NCBI GenBank assembly: GCA_963701015.1 | Contig: OY969556.1 | Span: forward strand, 2,046,001 to 2,110,000 | DNA from: MFD09286-c1 sp963701015 | GTDB taxonomy: Bacteria > Bacteroidota > Bacteroidia > Bacteroidales > DTGW01 | DNA: 64,000 nt | Direction of reading: 5' to 3' | Shown: piece by piece, positions 1 to 8,736 of the stretch | Layout: each line of letters starts with the position of its first letter | Position numbering within the stretch: position 1 is the stretch's first letter | The notes under the pieces: model-generated | What the model was told of the DNA's origin: nothing | The model's input: only the letters and a program-made list of their open reading frames with translations | The model's database searches: none | Translations under genes and position numbers: made by a program

Positions 1-769
1 TAAAATGTACAGTTAAAAGTTTTTTTAATTTATTAGTTTTAAAATCATATTCATATAATCTAAATGGACCCGGTAAAAAATAAGAAAATCTATGTACTAA
101 AAATATAGAACTATCTTTTGCCAAAGTTGGATCAAAATAACCCATTTTAGACCATCCACTTGGCTCATTGGCGCCACCAATTAATATTTTTCTTTTATTG
201 TCTTGGACAAGATAAATGCTTCCTTGAATTGATTTGATAATATATTTTTTAGGTATAGAATCTTTATAATATTTTGGAAAGACATTGCATTGTGAATTAA
301 AATCCAATGATTTATCTGAAAAAATTAATTTATGGCATTTGTTATTTAAATTAGTTAAATAAAATAAATCATTAAAATTCAAATCAACTGAAATATCCGT
401 TGAATCATTATTACCATATATGTAATAATTAGTTTTATTTATTAAAGAATATGAAAAATCATTTAAAAACATTTTATAAAACATCAAACAATATGAACTA
501 TTATTCAAAGTATCTTTTTTTAGTGGTTTCTCAACGCAAAAAATAATAAAGTCAGTATCATTATATACAAATGGTTCAGATTTAAAATTTTGGTTTTTAT
601 CTAATTCAAATATTTTTTTATATGTTGAATCCTTTGATTTAAAAAGATAAAGTCCATCATAATCTCTTGTCAATAATATTTTTACATCAGGACGATACTG
701 AACTATCTTATTATTACATGATATCAATATAAAAAAAGTTGAAATTGAAATTAAACTAAAAATTCTCAT
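1..769 (-). CDS. Exported lipoprotein, partial at the window edge
   Basis: The reading frame opens with ATG at 769 and runs off the left edge, so only about 256 N-terminal residues are visible. Residues 1-18 form a lipoprotein signal peptide ending in LISC, so the protein is probably lipid-anchored in the envelope. The rest is rich in Asp, Lys and Tyr and holds short beta-type segments such as FRLYEYDF and GYFDPTLA, which recall blades of a beta-propeller, but I cannot name a family. It is the leftmost visible cassette gene and its own attC lies outside the window. The function is unknown. Confidence 0.7.
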   Translation of the reverse strand, partial: MRIFSLISISTFFILISCNNKIVQYRPDVKILLTRDYDGLYLFKSKDSTYKKIFELDKNQNFKSEPFVYNDTDFIIFCVEKPLKKDTLNNSSYCLMFYKMFLNDFSYSLINKTNYYIYGNNDSTDISVDLNFNDLFYLTNLNNKCHKLIFSDKSLDFNSQCNVFPKYYKDSIPKKYIIKSIQGSIYLVQDNKRKILIGGANEPSGWSKMGYFDPTLAKDSSIFLVHRFSYFLPGPFRLYEYDFKTNKLKKLLTVHF

Positions 770-791
770 GAATTGTAATTTTTATAATACC

Positions 792-922
792 AGCTAACGT
801 TCCTCGGCTATGTAAAGTGCGGGATTTACTTGCAGGATAAATCCCACTACACAAATATAATTAGAAAGCACTGAACTTGCAAATCCTCTATTGCCCGCAT
901 TTTATATGAGCCGATGTTGGTG
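792..922 (-). repeat. attC site 1 (family A)
   Basis: 131 bp. Outer 7-mers are AGCTAAC and GTTGGTG. Inner arms TCGGCTAT and ATGAGCCGA pair, with one unpaired G in the right arm; GTGCGGG pairs with CCCGCAT. Family A sites share this arm set and a near-identical centre. Confidence 0.85.
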
Positions 923-932
923 GCTGCCATTA

Positions 933-1637
933 TTATATTTTATATATTATGCCAAATCTAAATAATCTTGAATACTCCTCCAAATTTGCACCCATTATTC
1001 TTGGTGTATAATTTGTCAAACCGTATGAATATCCAATCGAAAGACCTGTCTTTTTATAATATGCTGTTAATCCCGCTCTCAATCTAAAATCCAAAGATGG
1101 TTTATCTCTTGAAACATTAGATGTATATTTGGTATTATTTATCAAAGCGCTACCATTTTCTTCACTTTCAGTACAAAAACCAAAGTCAGCTCCACCAGTC
1201 AAATCTAAATCGATAGATTTAATTACAAATCTTTGTCCGAAATATGGAAATAAATTAATGAAGTGATTCATTAAATATGTCTGACCGCAATTTATTGGTG
1301 GAGAATAAATAAAATCGCCTCCTGGATAATATATCAATGTAACTTTGCTTGTTAAAGATTCATATCCTATTTGCAAACCAAATATCTTTTTTGTTAAAGT
1401 TAATTTCTGAATTTGAGATGAAATAGAAAAAGAAAAACCACTTTTTTGTCCATATGGATTATTTGTATAATTTGAAATATTAGATTGATCACTAATATTT
1501 AGAAAGCTTGTATTTGTTGAAGATTTACCTCCAAAAGAAAATAGTCCTGATCCAAGTTGAACAGAATATTCAAGCTTTTGTCCTTGGCAAAATTGAATAA
1601 AAGAAATCAAAATTAATATTATCAAATATCGTCTCAT
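933..1637 (-). CDS. Predicted outer-membrane beta-barrel protein
   Basis: 234 residues. The start chosen is the ATG at 1637, which begins a clear signal peptide (MRRYLIILILISF...QGQ). An in-frame ATG upstream at 1700 lies inside attC 2 and only adds attC-encoded residues. The mature part alternates Gly/aromatic beta-strand segments, including FGLQIGYESL, RLRAGLTAYY, GLSIGYSYG and a last strand ending FRFGIIYKI, the pattern of Bacteroidota small barrel proteins (OMP_b-brl type). It is the sole gene of its cassette; the cassette ends carry the matching tag GTTGGTGGC / GCCACCAAC. Substrate and partner are unknown. Confidence 0.7.
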   Translation of the reverse strand: MRRYLIILILISFIQFCQGQKLEYSVQLGSGLFSFGGKSSTNTSFLNISDQSNISNYTNNPYGQKSGFSFSISSQIQKLTLTKKIFGLQIGYESLTSKVTLIYYPGGDFIYSPPINCGQTYLMNHFINLFPYFGQRFVIKSIDLDLTGGADFGFCTESEENGSALINNTKYTSNVSRDKPSLDFRLRAGLTAYYKKTGLSIGYSYGLTNYTPRIMGANLEEYSRLFRFGIIYKI

Positions 1638-1657
1638 AATTGTTGTTTTATGGTTGC

Positions 1658-1789
1658 CACCAACGTTTTCGGCTAAATTGCGTGCGGGTTTTACTTGCAT
1701 AATTTGTCAAAATATAGCCAAATATAATTAAAAAGAATTACATTTAAAAACCCTCTGAAACCCGCATGAAATTTGAGCCGATGTTGGCA
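1658..1789 (-). repeat. attC site 2 (family B)
   Basis: 132 bp. Ends CACCAAC and GTTGGCA. Arms CGGCTAAATT and AATTTGAGCCG pair with one extra G in the right arm. Read on the minus strand, family B sites contain an ATG-led open frame. Confidence 0.85.
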
Positions 1790-1811
1790 GTAGTTTTTAT
1801 TTTATTTTCTA

Positions 1812-2411
1812 TCAAATATCTTTAAGTTTTTCATCAAACCACACATCTTCATATCCATTTTTATCTCCGACAAATCTAAATCCAATATCTAATCCTAAAT
1901 ATTTTATAATGTCAGGTCTAATTTGCAGTAAATGTGCGGCACACATTGGTTGAAAAAAGTACTTGTTTTCTGAATAATCCCCTGTCCAAATAAACCAGCC
2001 CGTTGTTCCTTTGTCAGATGGATGTCTAAGTCCATTAATCGGGTCTTTATCAAGATTAGCAGAAGCCCCAATTTTCAACTTTTTATTTATCGGCTTCCAT
2101 TGAGAGTTAAATTTAATGCATAAATCTTTTTGCGAATCAATATGAGAATTCCAAAAGTTATAACTAATCAAATTATCTTGTCCTGTTATAAGTCGGTCTT
2201 TCCAAAGTTGAATATTTACTTTATTAATCTCAAAGTTAATAATCTCATTGTCCCACTCAATAATCGTATCAGATATAATCTCGTCTTCATCCCATTCTGT
2301 ATCGTCTGAAGTAATTGCTCCCCACGCAAAATCTTGAATAATTGTTTTATCAATTTTGTCATTCAAAAATTTGTCGCACAAATCAATTAAATCTTGTCTG
2401 ATAATTCTCAT
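1812..2411 (-). CDS. Immunity-like protein (Imm33/DUF2185-like C-terminus)
   Basis: 199 residues, cytosolic, very acidic around residues 32-50. The C-terminal 65 residues contain GTTGWFIWTGDY, a QPM..LL segment and a final VWFDEKL, which resembles the Imm33/DUF2185 fold found in immunity proteins to polymorphic toxins; this is recalled from memory of the family and is tentative. No toxin gene is adjacent. The cassette carries only this gene, with matching tags GTTGGCAGTA / TACTGCCAAC. If the family call is right, it would protect the cell from a toxin delivered by neighbours. Confidence 0.5.
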   Translation of the reverse strand: MRIIRQDLIDLCDKFLNDKIDKTIIQDFAWGAITSDDTEWDEDEIISDTIIEWDNEIINFEINKVNIQLWKDRLITGQDNLISYNFWNSHIDSQKDLCIKFNSQWKPINKKLKIGASANLDKDPINGLRHPSDKGTTGWFIWTGDYSENKYFFQPMCAAHLLQIRPDIIKYLGLDIGFRFVGDKNGYEDVWFDEKLKDI

Positions 2412-2433
2412 TGTTGCGGTTTTTTAAAATTAC

Positions 2434-2564
2434 TGCCAACGTTTCCCGGCTACACCGCAGTGCGGGATTTGCTTGCAATATTTGTCAAGTTGCACAAATA
2501 TAACAAAAACTTACCTGACTTTGCAAACCGCTATAACCCGCATTGGGTGTAACCGGTGTTAGCG
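2434..2564 (-). repeat. attC site 3 (family C)
   Basis: 131 bp. Ends TGCCAAC and GTTAGCG. Arms CCGGCTACACC / GGTGTAACCGG and GTGCGGG / CCCGCAT. Confidence 0.85.
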
Positions 2565-2570
2565 GTAGCC

Positions 2571-3494
2571 TTATTTATTTATAATCAAAAATTTATTATG
2601 ACCTATTTGCTCACCTTTATATAAAATCCTACATATATAAAAACCTTCATTTAAATTTAACATTCCAATCGGATAATTCCCAACAAATAAATCTTGTTTA
2701 ACTAAATTCCCTAAATCATTAAATATTTCAATTTTAAATTGTTCATATCCTATTGACTTTACTGTTAAAACAGATGATTTGTTTATTGGGTTTGGATATA
2801 TATTTGTTTTAAAAAGGCTTTGATTTAAATAGCTTATTTGTGTAGGTGGTAACTTACTAAATACTGTATCACAATTTTGAAATAATGCTGTATCAAGATA
2901 TAGGACATTATTGTTTTCAGAAACACATATTAAAAATCCATTATTAACTGAAGGATATGAAACATAAGTGGTCGAACCAATCCCCTCAATCAATTCTAAA
3001 TTATCAGTAAATATTATTCTTTTGAGAAATTTATTTGTTAAATAAACTGAATCAACTTTTTTTACTTTACCATTATAAAATATATTTGCAAGAATATAAG
3101 TATGAACGCTATCTCCAACATTTAAACTAAAATCATATAACAAGACATTTGTATGGTTATAAATTTGGTCAAGCATAAATACTTTCTGATTTATAGTGTC
3201 CTCATAAAAGAAGTATCCAGATTGAGAAATAGTAGTATCAGTAGATTTTGGCATTAAGGATTTAAACATAGACTTACTATATCTAATATTATTAATAATT
3301 GTATCTCCTTTGAAATAATTAATTTTGAGAGCTAAATAAAGAGAGTCGCTATTACTAGAATTTTTAGTCAATATTGGTAATGTATAAGCACATTTCCATT
3401 GTTTATTTTCATTAATAAAATGGTGATAAATCTGCGATTTACAAGTATTATAAATCACAAAAAGTAATAGAATTACACTTATTATTTTTTTCAT
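2571..3494 (-). CDS. Secreted protein with type IX C-terminal sorting domain
   Basis: 307 residues. An N-terminal Sec signal (about residues 1-20) is followed by an Asn/Tyr-rich beta-type region of unknown function. The last ~80 residues are a type IX secretion sorting domain (TIGR04183-like): IYPNPINKSS, then a LVKQDLF turn and a final GHNKFLIINK strand. The protein should therefore be exported across the outer membrane and attached to or released from the surface. It is the only gene in its cassette; ends match as GTTAGCGGTA / TACCGCTAAC. Confidence 0.75.
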   Translation of the reverse strand: MKKIISVILLLFVIYNTCKSQIYHHFINENKQWKCAYTLPILTKNSSNSDSLYLALKINYFKGDTIINNIRYSKSMFKSLMPKSTDTTISQSGYFFYEDTINQKVFMLDQIYNHTNVLLYDFSLNVGDSVHTYILANIFYNGKVKKVDSVYLTNKFLKRIIFTDNLELIEGIGSTTYVSYPSVNNGFLICVSENNNVLYLDTALFQNCDTVFSKLPPTQISYLNQSLFKTNIYPNPINKSSVLTVKSIGYEQFKIEIFNDLGNLVKQDLFVGNYPIGMLNLNEGFYICRILYKGEQIGHNKFLIINK

Positions 3495-3519
3495 GATATC
3501 TAATGTTTTAGAAGGTTAC

Positions 3520-3650
3520 CGCTAACGTTTCCCGGCTACACCGCAGTGCGGGATTTACTTGCAATATTTGTCAAGTTACACAAATATAACAAAAACTTAC
3601 TGAACTTTGCAAACCGCTATAACCCGCATTGGGTGTAACCGGTGTTAGCG
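3520..3650 (-). repeat. attC site 4 (family C)
   Basis: 131 bp. Ends CGCTAAC and GTTAGCG. Nearly identical to site 3 in the arms and centre. Confidence 0.85.
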
Positions 3651-3658
3651 GTTGTTTT

Positions 3659-4330
3659 TTATTGTTTATATCCTTTATAAATCCAACAATCATTAGTTAC
3701 TGAATCTTTATATATAAAATCATTCCCAAGTTTTACACAAGTTTGTTTATAACCAGAACCTCCAATAACATTAAGTGTCAATCCTGTTTTATAATTGCAA
3801 ACGGTTCTATTTGGATATGATAATAAATCCGACATATCACCAATTCCATCAATCCAATATTTTATATAAGGCTCACAATTTTTTAAAGTTATCCTTTTTC
3901 GATTAATGTTTAAAATATTGACAGTATCAATCTTTGTAACTATCCAATTGTCTATTGTATCATTAATCTTTGCATTAAAATCATAAAGTAATATATCAGA
4001 TGCTGGTTGACTGAATAATCCAACATACCAGTAAACTTTTTTATCAGAAGTTTCTCTCATATATCCTAAAATACTTGCTTTGCTTGCACTTTCGATTGAA
4101 TCACCATGATAATCAAGAATTACTTTATAACTATTTGAGTTAATTGTTGTGTCTTTACCAAAAACTATCTTATGTGGCCAAGAGCAACCTGGACAAGGGT
4201 CTGGATATTCGGATACATACCATACTTTTGAATTATCAACCAATAAGTCAATATTGCGATTAGCATTCGAATTATCCTTTTTACAATTGAATAAAAGAAT
4301 TGCAATCAAAATAAGAATCAGATTTTTCAT
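3659..4330 (-). CDS. Lipoprotein of unknown function
   Basis: 223 residues. The signal peptide ends in LLFNC followed by KKDN, a typical Bacteroidota SPII lipoprotein start. The mature part has several Cys residues (a CPGC pair near residue 47, others later) and reads as beta-rich, but I recognise no family. Single-gene cassette with matching ends GTTAGCGGTT / AACCGCTAAC. Likely envelope protein; role unknown. Confidence 0.65.
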   Translation of the reverse strand: MKNLILILIAILLFNCKKDNSNANRNIDLLVDNSKVWYVSEYPDPCPGCSWPHKIVFGKDTTINSNSYKVILDYHGDSIESASKASILGYMRETSDKKVYWYVGLFSQPASDILLYDFNAKINDTIDNWIVTKIDTVNILNINRKRITLKNCEPYIKYWIDGIGDMSDLLSYPNRTVCNYKTGLTLNVIGGSGYKQTCVKLGNDFIYKDSVTNDCWIYKGYKQ

Positions 4331-4354
4331 GTCGTTTTTGTTTTTTAAAATAAC

Positions 4355-4488
4355 CGCTAACGGTTGGCGCTATGAGCATGTGGCGGGTTTCGGAGAACTA
4401 ATTTTCAAAATACTTGCAAATTTTAATTATATGAACTATTTTTGAAAACCATATAAACCCCGCCATTGCTTATGAGCGCGTGTTAGGC
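4355..4488 (-). repeat. attC site 5 (family D)
   Basis: 134 bp. Ends CGCTAAC and GTTAGGC. Arms GCGCTATGAGCATGTGGCGGG and its near-complement on the right; arm sequence unlike families A-C. Site 31 is the other member. Confidence 0.8.
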
Positions 4489-4499
4489 GGCGTAATTTT

Positions 4500-4850
4500 T
4501 TATTTTTCTATCTCTTTCTTTATCATACTTTCTATTTCACTCAGCTTATCCAAAGGAACAGAATTCAAAATCTGCGATAATTGAGCCACTTTATCATTCC
4601 GCTTTATCGAAATCAACGGATGCTTGTCGTTAGTTTTGTCTTTACTTTCAGGAATCCATTCCAATAAGTCATTGGGAGTACATTGTAAGAGTTCACAAAG
4701 CTTTTCAATGTCCGTTAAATCTAACCGTTTGATCCGATTATTAACAATCCTGGTGGCAAAATTATCGGAATAACCGACCTTAACAAGATAGCTGAAGGGT
4801 TTATCAATCCCCCGTGCCTTAAAAATACGACTGAAGTTGAAAGTTAGCAT
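4500..4850 (-). CDS. XRE-type helix-turn-helix regulator
   Basis: 116 residues from the ATG at 4850 (a TTG two codons upstream is less likely). Residues ~10-62 form a Cro/CI-type helix-turn-helix: YLVKVGYSDNFATRIVNN as recognition region, then LTDIEKLCELLQCTPNDLLEW, the signature of the HTH_26/YozG-like class. A charged C-terminal helix (KLSEIESMIKKEIEK) may dimerise. It is the only gene of its cassette, but the cassette is unusually long upstream: a 21-bp periodic tract (4861-5133) sits directly in front of the start, a natural place for operator or leader function. Confidence 0.75.
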   Translation of the reverse strand: MLTFNFSRIFKARGIDKPFSYLVKVGYSDNFATRIVNNRIKRLDLTDIEKLCELLQCTPNDLLEWIPESKDKTNDKHPLISIKRNDKVAQLSQILNSVPLDKLSEIESMIKKEIEK

Positions 4851-4860
4851 AATCAAGTTG

Positions 4861-5133
4861 TCAGTTTTGTTTTTACTAATCCTTGTTTTATCAAATAAGT
4901 CGTTTGTTTTAAAAAATCACTCGTTCGATATTAAAACAAACTCGTTTTATTGTAAAAGTAAGTCGTTTTGTTTAAAAACACAATCACTTATTATAAAAAC
5001 AAATGCACTTAATGTTAAAAATCAGTCGCTTTATTCAAAAAATACTTCGTTTGTTTTACAAATCAAGTCGTTTATTACTAAAAGAAAGAACGTTGTTTTA
5101 ATAAATCAGTACGCTATTTTAATCTTATCCTTG
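4861..5133. repeat. 21-bp periodic tandem repeat in front of the XRE gene
   Basis: About 13 units in strict 21-bp register; unit starts fall at 4882, 4903, 4924 and onward. Units are variants of TTTGTTTTAAAAAATCACTCG and most end in TCG or similar. Read on the plus strand they keep a heptapeptide frame (S-F-x-x-K-x-x). It could instead be curved DNA, since 21 bp is two helical turns and each unit carries an A-tract. No cargo of the giant-unit type is next to it. Confidence 0.8.
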
Positions 5134-5178
5134 TTCAATCAGCCGAATTACTGTCCAGTTGCATTTTGCTATTATGCC

Positions 5179-5309
5179 GCCTAACGGTTTGCGGCTATAA
5201 GCAGTACGGGATTTAACCGCACTCCTTGTCGAGCAGCACAAAAGTAACTAAAACTTACCAAACTACAAAATCCTACAATGCCCGTATTGATTATGAGCCG
5301 CTGTTACCG
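5179..5309 (-). repeat. attC site 6 (single variant)
   Basis: 131 bp. Ends GCCTAAC and GTTACCG. Arms GCGGCTATAAGC / GATTATGAGCCGC with the extra G in the right arm, and TACGGG / CCCGTA. Confidence 0.8.
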
Positions 5310-5320
5310 CCAGTAATTAT

Positions 5321-5914
5321 TTATGCTTTATACATGTTAAACATATTAAATATAATCCACTTATCATTAAACTTTTTCATGATATAAACATCTCCACTTG
5401 CAAAAAGTCCATTCCGATTGAAATTGACAAATAGAATTGCTAAATCACCTGAATAAATCACTTTGGTAAATCCAAATACCCCAATTGCTCTTGGATACAT
5501 TTTATAAAATTTATCCCAACCCTTTTGAACTTTTTTAGTGAAAACCTTTTTAAAATCTGGATTCTTAATCAGAATCAAAGGAATTGAACACTGGAAGCTA
5601 TCAATAATCATTAATGGATTATTAGAATATAAATCCTTAAATATTGATAACATTTGTTTTGATTTATTCTTTGTTAAAGTATCAATTGCATTCTCAAAAA
5701 TTGCATAATCAATATAATCAAAGGATTCACTTACCCAATTAGTCTCAGTTTCTAATCTATCAACTATAACTGCCTTATCAGCATACTTTTTAGCTGAATC
5801 AAGCTTTAAAAAATAATCTTCAATAATCACAGAATATATCTTGTAATCAGAATTAATCTGACTAAAACAATTATTGAAAAGAATCAATAAAATTAGTGTC
5901 GCTTTTATTTTCAT
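5321..5914 (-). CDS. Exported protein of unknown function
   Basis: 197 residues from the ATG at 5914, which opens a Sec signal (MKIKATLILLILFNNCFSQ). A longer in-frame start at 5965 lies in attC 7 and is not used here. The C-terminus contains GFTKVIYSGDLAILFVNFNR and SGDVYIMKKFNDKWIIFN, a pattern I have seen at the C-terminus of uncharacterised Bacteroidota secreted proteins. Single-gene cassette; ends match GTTACCGCCA / TGGCGGTAAC. Function unknown. Confidence 0.65.
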   Translation of the reverse strand: MKIKATLILLILFNNCFSQINSDYKIYSVIIEDYFLKLDSAKKYADKAVIVDRLETETNWVSESFDYIDYAIFENAIDTLTKNKSKQMLSIFKDLYSNNPLMIIDSFQCSIPLILIKNPDFKKVFTKKVQKGWDKFYKMYPRAIGVFGFTKVIYSGDLAILFVNFNRNGLFASGDVYIMKKFNDKWIIFNMFNMYKA

Positions 5915-5922
5915 ATTATTGG

Positions 5923-6054
5923 CGGTAACGTTCGCGGCTAAATTGCGTGCGGGTTTTACTTGCATAATTTGTCAAAATATAACCAAATATAATTAAAAAG
6001 CATTACAAATAAAAACCTTCTGAAACCCGCATGAAATTTGAGCCGATGTTGGCA
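5923..6054 (-). repeat. attC site 7 (family B)
   Basis: 132 bp. Ends CGGTAAC and GTTGGCA; family B arms with the extra G on the right. Confidence 0.85.
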
Positions 6055-6089
6055 CCTGTTATTTATTTTTAGTAATCAATCATTAATAT

Positions 6090-6641
6090 TTAAAAATACA
6101 ATCTTTCACGATTTACAACTTGAGTTGTAATATCCTTATTATTACTATTAAATATTTTGAAATCAATGTTGTTGTTTTTCCAGTACCTAAGAATATTATT
6201 TATGGAATATAAAAAGTTTTTATTTATAACAAGTATTTCATATAAATATTTTTGTCCATTATAATCAAATCCAAAATAATTACCCGTTCCATCTTTAAAT
6301 CTAAATAATCCAGCGTATGAACCTCCAGAATCACCTTTTGCACCAAAATATTTTATGAATATATTAGAAACATAATTGACATCAAATACAAGTTCCTTAT
6401 CTATTGAAATTTTAACAGAATCTTGTTTTAGCTCAAATTCACCGATAATTTTATATTTCCTTATAAAAATATTTCCAATTATCCAGATAAAATTTGAAAC
6501 AAGAAATAAGAGTAAATAAGGATTTTTTTTACTGAAAAATGAAAGTATGGCACATAAGAATCCAAGATACCAAATTGTCAAAATACAATAATATCGAATT
6601 GTGCGTCTTTTGCTTAATATAGGTGACTTGAATATTGTCAT
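6090..6641 (-). CDS. Two-helix membrane protein with PH-like cytosolic part
   Basis: 183 residues. Two hydrophobic helices (about residues 17-36 and 44-60) are followed by a soluble region of alternating strands (FELKQDSVKISIDKELVF, LFRFKDGTGNYFGFDY), reminiscent of small bacterial PH-like or YcxB-type domains; this resemblance is weak. No signal peptide. Single-gene cassette with matching ends GTTGGCACCT / AGGTGCCAAC. Role unknown. Confidence 0.6.
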   Translation of the reverse strand: MTIFKSPILSKRRTIRYYCILTIWYLGFLCAILSFFSKKNPYLLLFLVSNFIWIIGNIFIRKYKIIGEFELKQDSVKISIDKELVFDVNYVSNIFIKYFGAKGDSGGSYAGLFRFKDGTGNYFGFDYNGQKYLYEILVINKNFLYSINNILRYWKNNNIDFKIFNSNNKDITTQVVNRERLYF

Positions 6642-6711
6642 TTTCTTAAATCAAAAAATAATTAATTGTAAAACTCATTTAATTTGTAGTCGTTTATTTG
6701 GTCATAATAGG

Positions 6712-6843
6712 TGCCAACGTTCGAGGATAACCGCCAGTACGGGTTTTACTTGCAATATTTATCCAGTTGTACAAATATAACATAAACTTTTTGAACATTG
6801 CAAACCACTGAAACCCGTATTGCGGGTAAAACCTTTGTTAGGC
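6712..6843 (-). repeat. attC site 8 (family F)
   Basis: 132 bp. Ends TGCCAAC and GTTAGGC. Arms GAGGATAACCGC / GCGGGTAAAACCTT and TACGGG / CCCGTA. Shares its arms with site 24. Confidence 0.8.
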
Positions 6844-6851
6844 ACAGGCAT

Positions 6852-7241
6852 TTATTTATTCCAGATTATTTTTACTTTGTATTTAGGAAAATTTTCGTCT
6901 TTTGTAACAATTGTAAATTTCTCAACTAATCCTTGCGAAATAATGATTCTGTCAAATGGATCACGATGATGAAAATCTAAGGTCATTAATTTTTGAATAT
7001 GTTCAAATGTAATTGGAAGCAACTCTATTTCGTACCTTTTCATTATTTTTGAAATCTCATCAAATCCACCATGCAAATCAAGCTTTCCCAAAGAAAGCTT
7101 AATTGCAATCTCCCAAATTGATGCAATACTTACAAAGCATTTGGTCTCAAGGTTTTTTATGAGTCTTACTGATTTTTCCGGTAATTGGTTATCCCCATTT
7201 ATGAACCATATCAACGCATGTGTATCAAGAAGCAAATCCAT
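6852..7241 (-). CDS. PIN-domain RNase toxin (VapC-like)
   Basis: 129 residues, the usual length for VapC. Opens LLLDTHALIWF with the first catalytic Asp at residue 6; the second acidic site is in SIASIWEIAIK (Glu near 43) and the third in HHRDPFDRIIISQG. Such proteins cleave RNA, often tRNA, when not held by their antitoxin. The antitoxin gene lies just upstream with one base between the two. Toxin-antitoxin pairs are common in large cassette arrays, where loss of the cassette is penalised. Ends of the cassette match: GTTAGGCACA / TGTGCCTAAC. Confidence 0.85.
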   Translation of the reverse strand: MDLLLDTHALIWFINGDNQLPEKSVRLIKNLETKCFVSIASIWEIAIKLSLGKLDLHGGFDEISKIMKRYEIELLPITFEHIQKLMTLDFHHRDPFDRIIISQGLVEKFTIVTKDENFPKYKVKIIWNK

Positions 7242-7242
7242 T

Positions 7243-7443
7243 TTACATATATTCTTTAAAATCTTCTAATGGAGCATCAAAGTCATCATGCATAATAATC
7301 AGTCCTTTTGCACAGCCAAATTTTCTTTCCTTGACTTTATCCTTTTTTTGTTTTGACTTTAAAAACTCAACAAAATCATCAACCTCCTTTAACATTGATG
7401 GCGGTAAAGTATTAATCTTTGTATATAGCATTGTTGTTGTCAT
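7243..7443 (-). CDS. DUF2281-type antitoxin
   Basis: 66 residues from the ATG at 7443. The core INTLPPSMLKEVDDFVEFLKSK is the DUF2281 antitoxin helix; the C-terminal tail (MHDDFDAPLEDFKEYM) is acidic and is the part expected to wrap the PIN toxin. It precedes the toxin gene in the same transcript. Such antitoxins often repress their own promoter; no operator could be identified by eye. Confidence 0.8.
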   Translation of the reverse strand: MTTTMLYTKINTLPPSMLKEVDDFVEFLKSKQKKDKVKERKFGCAKGLIIMHDDFDAPLEDFKEYM

Positions 7444-7496
7444 AATCAACTTTTTTGTAAAGATATAAAAAATCTCTCAAAGTGCGAAATGCTTGT

Positions 7497-7627
7497 GCCT
7501 AACGTTCCTCGGCTATGTAAAGTGCGGGATTTACTTGCAGAATAAATCCCACTACACAAATATAATTAGAAAGCACTGAACTTGCAAACCCTCTATTACC
7601 CGCATTTTATATGAGCCGATGTTGGGT
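7497..7627 (-). repeat. attC site 9 (family A)
   Basis: 131 bp. Ends GCCTAAC and GTTGGGT; family A arms with unpaired G on the right. Confidence 0.85.
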
Positions 7628-7636
7628 GTAGTGGTT

Positions 7637-8284
7637 TTATTGTTTATAATCTGGTAAATATGTTTCAAAAAAATCTTTTAACATAAATTCAGCATCTTTA
7701 ATCAACTCTGCTTCTCTTTCAAATTCGTGTTCTAGCATAATAAATTTAACTCTTGGTTTTACTGATGAAACTTCATATTCTCTTTGACTATTATTATAAT
7801 GCATATTTACGAAAATCCAAGGTTTAAATCCATGGTAATCTTTATCATTATTGTCATTAGGCAAAAATTTCTTTTTATGTAGAATTTGTCCATTATTATC
7901 ATAAACTGGAATCTCTATCTTTTCGTGCAAATTTGAATGACAATCTTTACATAATGTGATTAAATCAGAATCATCATAATCCCAATATTCTTTACCCTCA
8001 ATATATCTTTTATGATGAACTTGCATAATTGGTAATTGTAGCCAATCAAGTCCGAAATCCATTTCCAATGTAATACCAGTTTTTTGTGATGAATATCTAT
8101 AAATACTTTCACTTGGATTTGATATATATTCATGCACCTCTAACCATTTATCACCAGGTCTATAAATCTCGACTAATCCTAATGAAGGGTTGAAAGTATC
8201 ACAATTTTGACATGTAAAATTATCTCTATCTAAAATAATTTTTCTTTTATTTAACCATTCTTTTGAAACGAAACGATTGTCCAT
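7637..8284 (-). CDS. HNH endonuclease
   Basis: 215 residues. A first zinc pair (CQNC, residues 24-27) and a second (CKDC) frame the HNH core: MQVHHKRYIEGKEYWDYDDSDLITLC, with the metal-binding His pair in VHH and the last His in CHSNLH. Such domains cut DNA with a divalent metal. The C-terminal ~85 residues are charged and unknown. It is the only gene in its cassette (ends GTTGGGTGTA / TACACCCAAC), with no methylase or integrase partner, so a stand-alone restriction-like or defence role is an inference. Confidence 0.8.
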   Translation of the reverse strand: MDNRFVSKEWLNKRKIILDRDNFTCQNCDTFNPSLGLVEIYRPGDKWLEVHEYISNPSESIYRYSSQKTGITLEMDFGLDWLQLPIMQVHHKRYIEGKEYWDYDDSDLITLCKDCHSNLHEKIEIPVYDNNGQILHKKKFLPNDNNDKDYHGFKPWIFVNMHYNNSQREYEVSSVKPRVKFIMLEHEFEREAELIKDAEFMLKDFFETYLPDYKQ

Positions 8285-8319
8285 TTATTAAATGTTTATA
8301 TGGTCGTATTGACCATTAC

Positions 8320-8451
8320 ACCCAACGTTCGAGGCTAAATTGCGTGCGGGTTTTACTTGCATAATTTGTCAAAATATAAACAAATATAATTAAAAAGCAT
8401 TACATTTGAAAAACCTCTGAAACCCGCATGTAATTTGAGCCTTTGTTAGTT
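8320..8451 (-). repeat. attC site 10 (family B variant), left boundary of giant unit I
   Basis: 132 bp. Ends ACCCAAC and GTTAGTT. Arms AGGCTAAATT / AATTTGAGCCT replace the usual CGGCT / AGCCG pair, a compensated change on both sides. Confidence 0.85.
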
Positions 8452-8736
8452 ACAGGGCTTATGTTTCGTTAAAATATGATGGTGTATATATAATCACAAG
8501 TCAATATTACAAAAGTTTTTGAAGACCACAAAATTGATTTAGTTTTTTGTGGGTTGGATTATTATTGCCCTTTTAGGGCAAATGGTGCGTTTGCTTTGCA
8601 AGCTCTTTTGGTTTTTATGGCTTGCGGGCTGTTTGGGGCGTGAAAACCAAATGTGGTTGCAAATTAGGTGGTATTTCTTTTGTCTTTTTTATTTTGCAAA
8701 TCCACATTTTGGGACACTCTCCCAATCTACAAAGGA
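8452..8736 (+). other. Conserved leader of giant unit I
   Basis: Almost identical to 46365-46638 and clearly related to 33979-34221. It contains a hairpin CCACAAAA / TTTTGTGG (8526-8552) and a second short hairpin TGCCC / GGGCA (8566-8580). In unit II the first stem changes to CGCAAAA / TTTTGCG, keeping pairing, which hints at a structured RNA or DNA element. A frame starting at 8549 is open through the leader into the repeats, but I do not regard it as proven coding. Confidence 0.6.

Noticed and set aside
1638..1700. Upstream ATG start beginning MQVKPARNLA for the gene at 933 (also at 5965, 21106 and 43966)
   Set aside because: The extra residues are encoded by attC and a proper signal peptide starts at the downstream ATG in each case.
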